Below are positions 20,081-29,586 of a stretch of DNA of 64,000 nt, in pieces (within the stretch, counting starts at the first letter, position 1; every line of letters begins with the position of its first letter). The notes under the pieces were generated by a model that saw only the letters and a list, made by a program, of their open reading frames with translations, did no database searches and was not told where the DNA came from. This DNA is from Pseudomonas sp. 102515 (GTDB taxonomy: Bacteria > Pseudomonadota > Gammaproteobacteria > Pseudomonadales > Pseudomonadaceae), in the NCBI RefSeq assembly GCF_031085165.1, contig NZ_JAVHTY010000004.1:434001-498000 (forward strand), written 5' to 3'. Position numbers and translations under genes: made by a program.

Positions 20081-23000
20081 GTCGAGCTGCATCGGGCATC
20101 GGGTCTCTGGCCCTGCTGCTGACCCTGGCCTCACCTGCGGCCCAGGCGGCGGCCCTGAACCTGAGTCAGCAGCCGCTGTTCCTGACCAACAGTGTCGGTC
20201 CCAACCTATTCGTGACCCTGGATAACTCCACCAGCATGCAGATGGCGGTGGTGCCGGATGCGTCGAATACCAAGGAAATCAGACCCACTCGGCGAGCGAA
20301 GTCCGCTGCCTTCAACAGCCTTTATTACAATCCAGCGATTATTTACCCAGCGCCTTACAGCGTGAGCTATAGCAGCACCGGCGGGCTGAGTCGGACGCGA
20401 TTGACTACCAGTTTTACCAGCGCTTACGTCAATGGCTTTCGACCCGGTCAAGGCAGCGTCAATCTGGCTAGCGACTACCGAGTGAGTTGGAGCTACAACC
20501 CGAATCTGGTCACGACCGACCCTAATGTAGCGCGTGGAACGACCTATGACATGCCAGGACTGCGGAATGACAGCGACAGCGTGTTGGCAGAAAACCCGTC
20601 GCAGGATTTCACTGACAGTACATATCGAGGAACTAGCTCTGTCCGTACTAAGCTGACGTTGGGAAATATTGTGTTCGCCAGTCGTTTCACCGAAACGATC
20701 AATGGTGTCACTGTCACTATTTCGGATCAATCACTGGTAGAAGATCTTCTTTCTCCCGGTTCAGGATGTACGGCCAACATAGCTGACCCTAGCTACAGTG
20801 CCGTGACGTGCACCCGCAACGTCGTCTACAGCGGGCTTATCACCGGCGTTATTATTTCATCGCTGTCGTACACTATCACTGCGTCTTTCGGTAACAAGGT
20901 CACCGGTGTTTCTGCATACTACTACGTCTACGATACTGCACTCGCAGGCTGTACGCCTGCGTCTACTCAGATCGACGAGTGCTATCGCCGCGTCTTCGTT
21001 AGCGCCAATTCCGGTCCCAACGGGACGGACGAGCGGCAGAATTTCGCCAATTGGTATTCCTTCTATCGCAGTCGGGCTCTGGCCGCTCAGACATCGACCA
21101 ACCTGGCCCTAGCGGATGCCTCGGAAAATCTCCGGCTTGGATGGCAGGCTCTGGGTACCAGCGACAGCTGCATCCTGGTTACGGCTAATGCAAACTGCCG
21201 CGGTATCAGTAACTCTAGCTCGACCACCTATGACAATCGGCTGAGGCCTTTCACTGGCGCACATCGGGCAGCCTTCTTTGCCTGGCTCGGCGATGTCTAC
21301 TACAACCAGAGTACGCCTTTACTTCAGGCGGTTGCTCGTGTCGGAGAGTTACTCAAGACCACGGGCATTGAGAGTCCCTATGCCTTTCAGCCGGGTACGA
21401 CCGATACCCCCGTCTATGGCTGTCGCGCCAGCTATAGTCTGGTTGTCACCGATGGCATTTGGAATTCCGCACTGAACTCCGGCAACCTTGACGGTACCGC
21501 CGTGACCCTTCCGGACGGCCAGCAGTACTCACCCCAGGCGCCATTCCAGGACGTTACGGCAAGTACTCTGGCGGATGTGGCCTTTCTCTATTGGCGTACC
21601 GATGCCCAGCCTGGCCTGGACAATAAGGTGCCTCCCTACAACTCGGTCAACAGCAACGAGATTCAGGGCACTCGAACGCTTGCCCCCTATTGGAATCCGC
21701 GAAACGATCCGGCTACTTGGCAGCACCTGACCGGCTTCTACGTCGGCATTGGGCTGAGCAGCGCCTTGGTCAATCCGGCCTGGGGTGGAGATACCTTTTC
21801 CGGAGGCTATTCCGGGCTGGCGGCCGGTAGCACACCCTGGCCAGTAGCGGGTGCGGATAACTCGGTCAACCAGAACAATGTCTATGACCTCTGGCATGCG
21901 GCGATCAATTCGCGGGGCGAGTTCTTCAGCGCGGAAAACGCCAGTGATCTGATCACCTCCCTTGGCAAGGTCGTCACGCGGATCACCCAGTCCACCAGTG
22001 TCGGCGCGAGCCAGACCGTATCACCCACCCGGGTAGGGGACACCAACGCGCTCTTCACCTATGCGCCTTCTTTTTCCAGTACCGACTGGAGCGGGGATGT
22101 CATCAAGTATCAGCGCACGGGTACCACCCAGGCGAGGATCTGGAGCGCCGCTCAACAACTCGATGGCAGGTTCGCTACGGGTAATACCGGCTTCGGCACC
22201 CGCAAGATCTACATGGCCAAGGGAGGCGCCTTGACCGATTTCGCCTGGGCGAATCTGAATACCGATCAACAACTCAGCCTCAACAAGACCTCCGGTGGTG
22301 CCACCGACACCTATGGCAGTCGCCGGGTGGATTATCTGCGCGGGGATCGCGGCCAGGAGGCGCCCGGCGCCACGCCGGCATTCCGGCCGCGCAGCCATCT
22401 CCTCGGGGACATCGTGAATTCTTCTCCGGTGGTGGTGGACGGCCCCAATAGCCCCATCGCCCTGATGAATGCGACCGTCGGCGACAACTCCTACGCGACG
22501 TTCCGCACCACCAATGCGTCCCGTGAGCGACGTATCTACGTCGGCGCCAACGACGGCATGCTGCATGCCTTCAATGACCAGGGGCAGGAGGTCTATGCCT
22601 TCGTTCCCAGCGCGGTCATCGGCACTCTCAATCGACTGACCGAGCGCAGCTATAACGGTGGGGGCCATCAGTCCTATGTCGACAACACGCCGGTGGTGGG
22701 CGACGTCTATTTCAATGGGGCCTGGCGCACGGTACTGATCGGCACGCTGCGCGGGGGAGGGCGAGGCATCTTTGCGCTGGACATCACCAATCCCAATGCC
22801 CCGGTGCTGCTCTGGGAAAAGTCGGACGTCGACGCCAGCTACAAGGACCTGGGCTTCACCTACGCGCAGCCGATCATCACCCGGCTGCATACCGGCGGTT
22901 GGGGCGTGGTGGTCAGCAACGGGTACAACAGTGCGCAGGACAATGCCGTGCTCTATGTGATGAACGTGGCCGATGGCAGCCTGATCAAGGCGCTGCCAGC

Positions 23001-23970
23001 CACCGATAACGTAGCGACGCCCAATGGGCTGAGTTCACCCTTCGTGGCCGATGTCGATGGCGACCTGATCGCCGACTATGCCTATGCCGGTGACCTGCAC
23101 GGCAATCTCTGGCGCTTCGATCTGATCGGAACCTCGCTCACGGCAACGGCCGCAGCGGACAACTTCCGTGTCGCCTTCGGAGGGCGGCCCCTCTATTCCG
23201 CCCAGGCCAGTAGCGTGGCGCCCGGTACCACCAATCTGGTCCAGTCGATCACCGCCAGTCCTGCGGTCGTGGCTCATCCCAGTGGAACGGGACATCTGGT
23301 GCTCTTTGGTACCGGCAAGTATCTCGAGGCCAGCGACGCCCTGGCCAATACCAGCAAGGCCATGACCCTCTATGGGATCTGGGATCGCCAGACCGATGGA
23401 TCGGCGGCCAGCAGTACTCCGGTACTGACGATCGCCAATCTGCAGCAGCAGACCCTGGGCACCGATCAACGCATCAGCTACACCAGTTCTGCCGGTTCCA
23501 GCGTCAGCAGTACGGCGAACACCATCTCCACGGCGTCGGTCAACTATGACGCCAATACGACGGCCAATGGCAAACAAGGCTGGTATCTGAACCTGCCCTT
23601 GAATGGTGAGCTAGTGATCAACAGGCCCCAACTGTTCAGCGGCACCCTGTTGATGAGCTCCCTGATCCCCAGCACCGACGCCTGTACCGCTGGGGTCACC
23701 ACCTACCTTTATGCCCTGGATCCCTACACCGGCGGCAACAACAGCGGCCTGTTCAATCTGGGGACCGATACGGTCTATGGGCGTATCCAGCTCGATGGTC
23801 TGCTCGGTGGGATCGTGCCCTTCGTCTACGGTGACGGCACTTTCAGCATGGAAGGTACCCTGGCGGATGCGGCGATCTATGGCAGCGACGGCAAGTCGCC
23901 GAATGACTTGCAGGGTGATCTGCCCGCCAGTCGCCGCCAGACCTGGCGCGTCATCACCAACCAGGACTAG
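20077..23970 (+). CDS. pilY1: PilY1-type T4P tip protein, copy 2
   Basis: 1297 residues. Signal peptide to about residue 26 (PAAQAAA). A von Willebrand A-like start carries the MIDAS-type DNSTS at 49-53, then a long Ser/Thr/Tyr-rich middle part. WSGDVIKY near residue 673 marks the passage to the C-terminal beta-propeller (DIVNSSPVVVDG, IYVGANDGMLHAFND, DNTPVVGDVY). A calcium-loop-like D992-V-D994-G-D996...D1000 sits in that propeller, as in PilY1 proteins whose Ca2+ site controls extension and retraction. By eye the region 20500-21300 is clearly richer in A+T than 22000-23970. No pilY2 or pilE follows; the operon ends at a strong hairpin. Confidence 0.93.
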   Translation: MSRAASGIGSLALLLTLASPAAQAAALNLSQQPLFLTNSVGPNLFVTLDNSTSMQMAVVPDASNTKEIRPTRRAKSAAFNSLYYNPAIIYPAPYSVSYSSTGGLSRTRLTTSFTSAYVNGFRPGQGSVNLASDYRVSWSYNPNLVTTDPNVARGTTYDMPGLRNDSDSVLAENPSQDFTDSTYRGTSSVRTKLTLGNIVFASRFTETINGVTVTISDQSLVEDLLSPGSGCTANIADPSYSAVTCTRNVVYSGLITGVIISSLSYTITASFGNKVTGVSAYYYVYDTALAGCTPASTQIDECYRRVFVSANSGPNGTDERQNFANWYSFYRSRALAAQTSTNLALADASENLRLGWQALGTSDSCILVTANANCRGISNSSSTTYDNRLRPFTGAHRAAFFAWLGDVYYNQSTPLLQAVARVGELLKTTGIESPYAFQPGTTDTPVYGCRASYSLVVTDGIWNSALNSGNLDGTAVTLPDGQQYSPQAPFQDVTASTLADVAFLYWRTDAQPGLDNKVPPYNSVNSNEIQGTRTLAPYWNPRNDPATWQHLTGFYVGIGLSSALVNPAWGGDTFSGGYSGLAAGSTPWPVAGADNSVNQNNVYDLWHAAINSRGEFFSAENASDLITSLGKVVTRITQSTSVGASQTVSPTRVGDTNALFTYAPSFSSTDWSGDVIKYQRTGTTQARIWSAAQQLDGRFATGNTGFGTRKIYMAKGGALTDFAWANLNTDQQLSLNKTSGGATDTYGSRRVDYLRGDRGQEAPGATPAFRPRSHLLGDIVNSSPVVVDGPNSPIALMNATVGDNSYATFRTTNASRERRIYVGANDGMLHAFNDQGQEVYAFVPSAVIGTLNRLTERSYNGGGHQSYVDNTPVVGDVYFNGAWRTVLIGTLRGGGRGIFALDITNPNAPVLLWEKSDVDASYKDLGFTYAQPIITRLHTGGWGVVVSNGYNSAQDNAVLYVMNVADGSLIKALPATDNVATPNGLSSPFVADVDGDLIADYAYAGDLHGNLWRFDLIGTSLTATAAADNFRVAFGGRPLYSAQASSVAPGTTNLVQSITASPAVVAHPSGTGHLVLFGTGKYLEASDALANTSKAMTLYGIWDRQTDGSAASSTPVLTIANLQQQTLGTDQRISYTSSAGSSVSSTANTISTASVNYDANTTANGKQGWYLNLPLNGELVINRPQLFSGTLLMSSLIPSTDACTAGVTTYLYALDPYTGGNNSGLFNLGTDTVYGRIQLDGLLGGIVPFVYGDGTFSMEGTLADAAIYGSDGKSPNDLQGDLPASRRQTWRVITNQD

Positions 23971-23991
23971 CTGAGGCGATTTTCACGCAGG

Positions 23992-24028
23992 CATGAAAAA
24001 GCCCGGCACTGGGCCGGGCTTTTTCATG
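23992..24028. terminator. Bidirectional terminator between pilY1 copy 2 and cyoE
   Basis: Perfect inverted repeat: CATGAAAAAGCCCGGC with GCCGGGCTTTTTCATG and a five-base loop. It serves both converging operons. Confidence 0.92.
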
Positions 24029-24040
24029 GAACGGTGCGTC

Positions 24041-24925
24041 TCAGCGTGCGTAGGTCAGCAGCACGTCGCCCGGGATCTGGAAGTCCACCGACATCATGAC
24101 GCTCAGGGCGGTGATGGCGATGATGGAGAACCCGAACAGCTTGCGTGCCCACTGCACATCGTTCTCGGCCTGATAGCCCATGAAGGCCAGACGCAGCCAC
24201 CAGGCCCCGATCACGGCGGCCACTGCCAGATAGACATAGCCGGCGTAGCCGAGCACGGTCAGCAGCAGGGTGGCGGCCATGAAGGCCACGGTGTACCAGA
24301 CGATGTGACGCTTGGTCACCGAGATCCCCTTGGCCACCGGCAGCACCGGAATCGAGGCCGCGGTGTAGTCCTTGAGACGGAAGATGGCGATGGCGTAGGA
24401 GTGCGGCATCTGCCAGAGGCAGAAGATCAGCAGCAGCACTGCAGCGCCACTGTCGAACTGGCCGCTGGCGGCGCAGTAGCCGATCACCGGCGGAGCGGCA
24501 CCGGACAGGCTGCCGACCAGGGTGCCGTGCACCGAGGCGCGCTTCAGCCAGAGGCTGTAGAGCCCTACGTACACCACGAAACCCATCACCGCGAAGGCGG
24601 TGGCGACCGGATTGGTCGCCCCGTACAGCAGCCCCACCCCGGCCAGGCCGAGGAGGGTGGCATAGGCCAGCGCCACCTTCGAAGAGATCGTGCCCTGGAC
24701 CAGGGCACGATTGCGGGTTCTTTCCATCTTCTGATCGATGTCCATATCGATCACGTTGTTGAACACACAGCCGGAAGCAATGACCAACGACACCCCGATA
24801 GCCGTCGCCAGCAGCAACAGCGGGTCGATGCTCCCTTTGGACGCCAGGAAGAACCCGCCGGCAACCGAGATCAGGTTGCCGAAGATGATGCCCGGCTTCG
24901 TCACGAGAAGGTACTTCTTGATCAT
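24041..24925 (-). CDS. cyoE: Protoheme IX farnesyltransferase CyoE
   Basis: 294 residues from the ATG at 24925 ([12 protein letters not shown]). UbiA-family polytopic enzyme, seven to nine membrane segments. The prenyl-diphosphate-binding motif [15 protein letters not shown] (about residues 57-71) and the second loop are present. It adds a farnesyl group to heme b to make heme O for the oxidase encoded upstream. Last gene of cyoABCDE, 14 bases after cyoD. Confidence 0.95.
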   Translation of the reverse strand: MIKKYLLVTKPGIIFGNLISVAGGFFLASKGSIDPLLLLATAIGVSLVIASGCVFNNVIDMDIDQKMERTRNRALVQGTISSKVALAYATLLGLAGVGLLYGATNPVATAFAVMGFVVYVGLYSLWLKRASVHGTLVGSLSGAAPPVIGYCAASGQFDSGAAVLLLIFCLWQMPHSYAIAIFRLKDYTAASIPVLPVAKGISVTKRHIVWYTVAFMAATLLLTVLGYAGYVYLAVAAVIGAWWLRLAFMGYQAENDVQWARKLFGFSIIAITALSVMMSVDFQIPGDVLLTYAR

Positions 24926-24939
24926 CACGTCGGCCCGGT

Positions 24940-25278
24940 TCAGTGGATCATCATATTGTGGTGCATGTGGTACATGATCCACAGGGATCCCACGACCAAG
25001 ATACCGACGATGACCACGGTGAAACCAAAGGAGATCACGTTCCAACGCTGTTCTTCGGACGTGTTCAGGTGCAGGAAGAAGTACAGGTGCACCAGCAGCT
25101 GTACCACCGCCATGATCACCACGATCGCCAAGGTCGCGCCCTTGGAGAAGGTGGGGAACATCACCAGGCCGAAGGGAATGACCGTCAGGATGACCGACAG
25201 GATGAAGCCGACCATGTAGCTCTTGAAAGTGCCATGGCTCTCGGCGGTATGCCCGTGGGCATTATGATCGTGCGCCAT
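24940..25278 (-). CDS. cyoD: Cytochrome o ubiquinol oxidase subunit IV (CyoD)
   Basis: 112 residues from the ATG at 25278. His-rich N-terminus ([16 protein letters not shown]), then three membrane helices, the middle one [23 protein letters not shown], as in CyoD. Assists assembly of CuB in subunit I. The start codon shares one base with the cyoC stop. Confidence 0.95.
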   Translation of the reverse strand: MAHDHNAHGHTAESHGTFKSYMVGFILSVILTVIPFGLVMFPTFSKGATLAIVVIMAVVQLLVHLYFFLHLNTSEEQRWNVISFGFTVVIVGILVVGSLWIMYHMHHNMMIH

Positions 25279-25892
25279 TACAGAACCCCCATCAGGTAGA
25301 CGATGGTGAAGACGAAGATCCAGATGATGTCCAGGAAGTGCCAGAACAGGCTCAGGCACGACAGGCGGGTCACGTTGGTGGTGGTCAGACCCTTGGAAGA
25401 GATCTGCAGCATCAACACGATCATCCAGATCAGACCCGAGCTCACGTGCAGGCCGTGGGTGCCGACCAGCGCGAAGAACGACGACAGGAAGGCACTGCGA
25501 TCGGGGCCCCAGCCCTCGTGGATCAGGTGGTTGAACTCATAGAGCTCCATGCCGATGAAGCCGGCACCAAACAGCCAGGTGACCGCCAGCCAACCCAGGA
25601 CGCCGCCCTTGCTGCCCTTGTGCTGGGCGATCATGGCGAAGCCGTAGGTGATACTGGAGAACAGCAGCAGGAAGGTTTCGACCAGCACGAACGGCAGTTG
25701 CACGATGTCGTGATGGGTCGGGCCGCCCGCATAGGCGTTGCTCAGCACTGCATAGGTCGCGAACAGGGTTCCGAACAGGATGCAGTCGGTCATCAGGTAG
25801 GACCAGAAACCGAAAGTGGTCAAGGATCCCGCGTCGTGGTGCCCATGCTCCTCGGCATGGGCGACTTCGTTATGCATAACTTGATTCGCCAT
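25278..25892 (-). CDS. cyoC: Cytochrome o ubiquinol oxidase subunit III (CyoC)
   Basis: 204 residues with five membrane helices, cytochrome-oxidase subunit III fold. His-rich N-terminus (EEHGHHDAG); motifs [19 protein letters not shown] and [14 protein letters not shown] are typical. Three bases downstream of cyoB. Confidence 0.96.
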   Translation of the reverse strand: MANQVMHNEVAHAEEHGHHDAGSLTTFGFWSYLMTDCILFGTLFATYAVLSNAYAGGPTHHDIVQLPFVLVETFLLLFSSITYGFAMIAQHKGSKGGVLGWLAVTWLFGAGFIGMELYEFNHLIHEGWGPDRSAFLSSFFALVGTHGLHVSSGLIWMIVLMLQISSKGLTTTNVTRLSCLSLFWHFLDIIWIFVFTIVYLMGVL

Positions 25893-25895
25893 TGG

Positions 25896-27884
25896 TTAGG
25901 CCTGCTTCAATTTCGCCAGGGACTGAATGCGCGCGTTTTCGATGCGCGCCACTTCTTCCGCCGGTACGTAGTAGTCGGTGTCTTCGTCGTAGCTACGGAT
26001 AACGAAGGAGACGATCGAACCCACGAAGCTAGCGATGGCCAGCCACCAGATGTGCCAGATCAGAGCGAAGCCAAGCGCCAGGGCGAACAGGCTGATCACG
26101 ATGCCAGCAGCGGTATTGCGCGGCATGTGGATCTGCTTGTAGTCCGCATCCTTCTTCTCGGTGATGCCCTTTTCCTTCATGCCCCAGTAGGCGTCGATGT
26201 CGTGCACTTCCGGTACTTCGGCGAAGTTGTAGAAGGGCGGCGGCGACGAGGTCGACCATTCCAGGGTACGGCCATCCCACGGATCGCCCGTCACGTCCAC
26301 GTTCTCCGGCAGATTGCGATCGCGGATACTGACGTAGAACATCCACAGCTGGCTCAGGATGCCGAGGGCGATGATGCCGGCGCCGATGGCGGCGGTCACC
26401 AGGAAGGGGTGCCAGTCGGGGTTGTCGTAGTGGTTCAGACGACGGGTCATACCCATGAAGCCCAGCATGTACAGCGGCATGAAGGCGACATAGAAACCGA
26501 TCAACCAGCACCAGAAGGCCTGCTTGTTCAGCTTCTCGTTCAGCTTGAAGCCGAAGACCTTCGGGAACCAGTAGATCATGCCGGCGAAGTAGCCGAACAC
26601 GGCGCCGCCGATGATCACGTTGTGGAAGTGAGCGATCAGGAACAGGCTGTTGTGCAGCACGAAGTCGGCACCCGGTACCGCCAGCAGGACGCCGGTCATG
26701 CCGCCGATGCTGAAGGTCACGATGAAACCCAGGGTCCAGAGCATCGGCGAGGTGAACTGGATGCGGCCCTGGTACATGGTGAACAGCCAGGTGAAGATCT
26801 TCACCCCTGTCGGGATCGCAATGATCATGGTCGCGATGCCGAAGAAGGCGTTGACGTTAGCGCCCGAGCCCATGGTGAAGAAGTGGTGCAGCCAGACGAT
26901 GAAGGACAATACGGTAATGGCTACCGTGGCCCAGACCATCGAGACGTAGCCGAACAGACGCTTCTTGCTGAAGGTGGAAGTCACTTCCGAGAACACGCCG
27001 AAGGCCGGCAGGATCAGGATGTATACCTCGGGGTGGCCCCAGGCCCAGATCAGGTTGGTGTACATCATCTGGTTGCCGCCGGCTTCCGCGGTGAAGAAGT
27101 GGAAGCCTAGGTAACGGTCCAGGGTCAGCAGTGCCAGGGTCACGGTCAGGATCGGGAAGGCCGCCATGATCAGGATGGCCGTACACCACGAAGTCCAGGT
27201 GAAGATCGGCATACGCATCAGGGTCATGCCCTTGGTGCGCATCTTCAGCACGGTCACGAAGAAGTTGACGCCGGTCAGGGTCGTGCCGATACCGGAGAGC
27301 TGAAGCGCCCAGATGTAGTAGTCCATCCCTACGCCTGGACTGTACTGGATGCCTGACAGCGGCGGATAGGCCACCCAACCGGTCGCGGCGAACTCGCCCA
27401 CGAACAGCGACATCATGATCAGCACGGCGCCGGCCACGAACAGCCAGAAGCTCAGCGAGTTCAGGAAGGGGAAGGCCACGTCGCGGGCACCGATCTGCAG
27501 CGGTGTCACCACGTTCATCAGGCCGGCCACGAAGGGCATCGCCACGAAGAAGATCATGATCACGCCGTGGGCGGTGAAGATCTGGTCGTAGTGATGGGGT
27601 GGCAGGTAGCCCTCGGCGCCGCCGGAGGCGATGGCCTGCTGGCTACGCATCAGGATGGCATCGGAGAAGCCACGGAGCAGCATGATCAGGGCGACGATGA
27701 AGTACATCACGCCGATCTTCTTGTGGTCGACGGTGGTCAGCCACTCTTTCCAGAGGTAGCCCCACTTGCCGAAGTAGCTGAGTGCCCCGATGAGCGCCAG
27801 GCCACCCAGGGCGACCACGACGAACGTCACGAGAATGATCGGCTCGTGATACGGAATATCCGCGAGAGTTAATTTACCGAACAT
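25896..27884 (-). CDS. cyoB: Cytochrome o ubiquinol oxidase subunit I (CyoB)
   Basis: 662 residues, heme-copper oxidase subunit I with extra N- and C-terminal helices as in quinol oxidases. The [15 protein letters not shown] motif places the CuB/cross-link His at 284, the same number as in E. coli CyoB. Binuclear-site pair [10 protein letters not shown] and heme ligands ([10 protein letters not shown]) are visible. Reduces O2 to water with ubiquinol and pumps protons at the inner membrane. Confidence 0.97.
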   Translation of the reverse strand: MFGKLTLADIPYHEPIILVTFVVVALGGLALIGALSYFGKWGYLWKEWLTTVDHKKIGVMYFIVALIMLLRGFSDAILMRSQQAIASGGAEGYLPPHHYDQIFTAHGVIMIFFVAMPFVAGLMNVVTPLQIGARDVAFPFLNSLSFWLFVAGAVLIMMSLFVGEFAATGWVAYPPLSGIQYSPGVGMDYYIWALQLSGIGTTLTGVNFFVTVLKMRTKGMTLMRMPIFTWTSWCTAILIMAAFPILTVTLALLTLDRYLGFHFFTAEAGGNQMMYTNLIWAWGHPEVYILILPAFGVFSEVTSTFSKKRLFGYVSMVWATVAITVLSFIVWLHHFFTMGSGANVNAFFGIATMIIAIPTGVKIFTWLFTMYQGRIQFTSPMLWTLGFIVTFSIGGMTGVLLAVPGADFVLHNSLFLIAHFHNVIIGGAVFGYFAGMIYWFPKVFGFKLNEKLNKQAFWCWLIGFYVAFMPLYMLGFMGMTRRLNHYDNPDWHPFLVTAAIGAGIIALGILSQLWMFYVSIRDRNLPENVDVTGDPWDGRTLEWSTSSPPPFYNFAEVPEVHDIDAYWGMKEKGITEKKDADYKQIHMPRNTAAGIVISLFALALGFALIWHIWWLAIASFVGSIVSFVIRSYDEDTDYYVPAEEVARIENARIQSLAKLKQA

Positions 27885-27887
27885 GAC

Positions 27888-28811
27888 TTATTCCTCGGTA
27901 CCGTGTTGACCGCCGTGCTGGCTCATGTCCATCACGTGATCGGTCTGCTTGCTGAAGTCGGACTTCATGAACTTCTTGATGACCGTTCTGAACAGATCCG
28001 GCTCGACCGTCGAGTAGTAGGCGACCGGCTGCTTCTCGCTGGGCTTGGCCAGCTCGGTGTAGCTCGCCTGGTCCAGGGTCTTGCCACCCGATTGCTTGAC
28101 CTTGTTGACCCAGGCGTCGAAATCACCGGCGGTGGGTACCGCGTGCACGGCGAAGATCATGTCGGAGAAGCCGGCGCCGCTGTAGTTGGCCGAGCGACCC
28201 TCGAATTCGCCGGGATGATCGGCGATCAGGTGCAACTGGCTCTGCATGCCGGACATGGCGTAGATCATGCCGCCCAGGGCCGGGATCGACAGGGTGTTCA
28301 TGACCGACTCGGAGGTGATCTTGAACTGCACCGGACGATTGACCGGGATAGCGATCTCGTTCACCGAGGCGATGCCCTGCTCGGGATAGATGAACAGCCA
28401 TTTCCAGTCCATCGAGACCGCTTCGATCACCAGCGGCTGCTCGGGATGGTCCAGCGGTTTGAAGGGATCCAGCTCGTGGGAGGTCTTCCAGTTCAGGATG
28501 CTCAGGAACACCACGATGGCCAGGGGGACCAGCCAGACCACGGCTTCGATCTTGTAGGAGTGAGCCCAGTTCGGGGTGTACTTGGCGTCCTTGTTGGTCG
28601 CGCGGTACTTCCAGGCGAACAGGAAGGTCATCACGATGACCGGGATCACCACGATCAGCATGAGGCCGAACGCTGTGTAGATGAGGTTGCGTTCTTGCAC
28701 GCCGATGGAGCCTTTCGGATCCAGCAGCACGGCGTCGCACCCGCTGAGCAGCAGCGCGGCGGCACCGGCCAGAAGCCAACCGGTTGGTTTTAGATACTTC
28801 GTTAGTTTCAT
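27888..28811 (-). CDS. cyoA: Cytochrome o ubiquinol oxidase subunit II (CyoA)
   Basis: 307 residues. Lipoprotein signal peptide with lipobox LLSGC (Cys25), two membrane helices and a periplasmic cupredoxin domain that lacks CuA ligands, as in quinol oxidases. [22 protein letters not shown] and the Met/Gln-rich [18 protein letters not shown] region match CyoA. The C-terminus is His-rich ([10 protein letters not shown]). First gene of the operon; three bases before cyoB. Confidence 0.96.
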   Translation of the reverse strand: MKLTKYLKPTGWLLAGAAALLLSGCDAVLLDPKGSIGVQERNLIYTAFGLMLIVVIPVIVMTFLFAWKYRATNKDAKYTPNWAHSYKIEAVVWLVPLAIVVFLSILNWKTSHELDPFKPLDHPEQPLVIEAVSMDWKWLFIYPEQGIASVNEIAIPVNRPVQFKITSESVMNTLSIPALGGMIYAMSGMQSQLHLIADHPGEFEGRSANYSGAGFSDMIFAVHAVPTAGDFDAWVNKVKQSGGKTLDQASYTELAKPSEKQPVAYYSTVEPDLFRTVIKKFMKSDFSKQTDHVMDMSQHGGQHGTEE

Positions 28812-29219
28812 CTCACGACCTCAGTAGAGCGGCTCATCGTGGTTATTCTCTCAACGTGCCTGTCGCCAGCCTCATGCTCCGCAACGGACAGGCATCCGTG
28901 CGGCAGGCTGATGGATTGCAGAAATTGCGGGATTTCGCAGCGCGGTATGGTGCCACAGAGGGCCTGGATATTCGACCCTTTGGTCAGCCGCCGTTCAGGT
29001 CTTGCCGGCCGTCAAGCAAGCCGAAATCAGGCGGTGTAAGGCACTGTCATGCGCTGGGTAAGAGTAGTCGAGGGTTGGGGAGTCGCCAGTTCACAGGGCA
29101 GGTAACGTTCCGCTCGAGAGCCGGGAGAAGAGACTGGCAAGCGGCCCAGGAAGGCGCGACCCAAGGCGGCTAAGGCCTTGAAGGCTTTGGAAAGAGCGAG
29201 GAGGGATGAAGCGGAAGGA
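28812..29219. other. Gene-free interval upstream of cyoA
   Basis: 408 bases between cyoA and tRNA-Thr, which must contain the cyo promoter. I saw no convincing Anr/Fnr box (TTGAT-N4-ATCAA) and no strong -35/-10 pair. Short open frames here have poor codon use and no ribosome site. Confidence 0.6.
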
Positions 29220-29295
29220 TGGTGCCGGAGATAGGAGTCGAACCTACGACCTTCGCATTACGAATGCGCCGCTCTACCAACTGAGCTACACCGGC
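29220..29295 (-). tRNA. tRNA-Thr (CGT)
   Basis: 76 bases on the minus strand. Acceptor GCCGGTG..., encoded 3' CCA at 29220-29222. Anticodon loop TTCGTAA gives CGT. In P. aeruginosa a tRNA-Thr marks the edge of the variable pilA region, as here. Confidence 0.95.
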
Positions 29296-29307
29296 ACGAA
29301 GCTTTCA

Positions 29308-29337
29308 ATGATAAGTCTTCAGTCATCTGCTGTGCAA
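29308..29337 (-). promoter_or_regulatory. Possible promoter of tRNA-Thr
   Basis: On the minus strand TTGCAC (29337-29332), 18 bases, TATCAT (29313-29308), ending 13 bases before the tRNA. The -35 is poor. Confidence 0.35.
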
Positions 29338-29586
29338 GCCTGGTTGTTGCCCATGCACCAAGCCCTGTGGCGATGTGTCGCACTGCTGCCACCGGCGGAT
29401 TTCGAGATTCGTCAGCGTATCTCGGCCTGACGAGATTTGGAGTGAGGGAAAGTCAGCGGTCAGGACGGTCGCCATCCGGGAAACCTTTGCAGGAATCGTC
29501 CTACCTAATCCTTCGCGGATCTCGCCTTGCCGCCGCTTTGTCCCGACAATTCCGCCAGCCGATAGCTGCTAGTACGGAGAGCAACG

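Noticed and set aside
25338..27110. 590-codon frame antisense to cyoB
   Set aside because: Shadow; His/Gln/Asp-rich and without motifs.
28784..29173. Open frame upstream of cyoA
   Set aside because: No ribosome site, atypical codon use, and it spans the expected cyo promoter region.
28812..29219. Anr/Fnr box before cyoA
   Set aside because: No TTGAT-N4-ATCAA match found on either strand.
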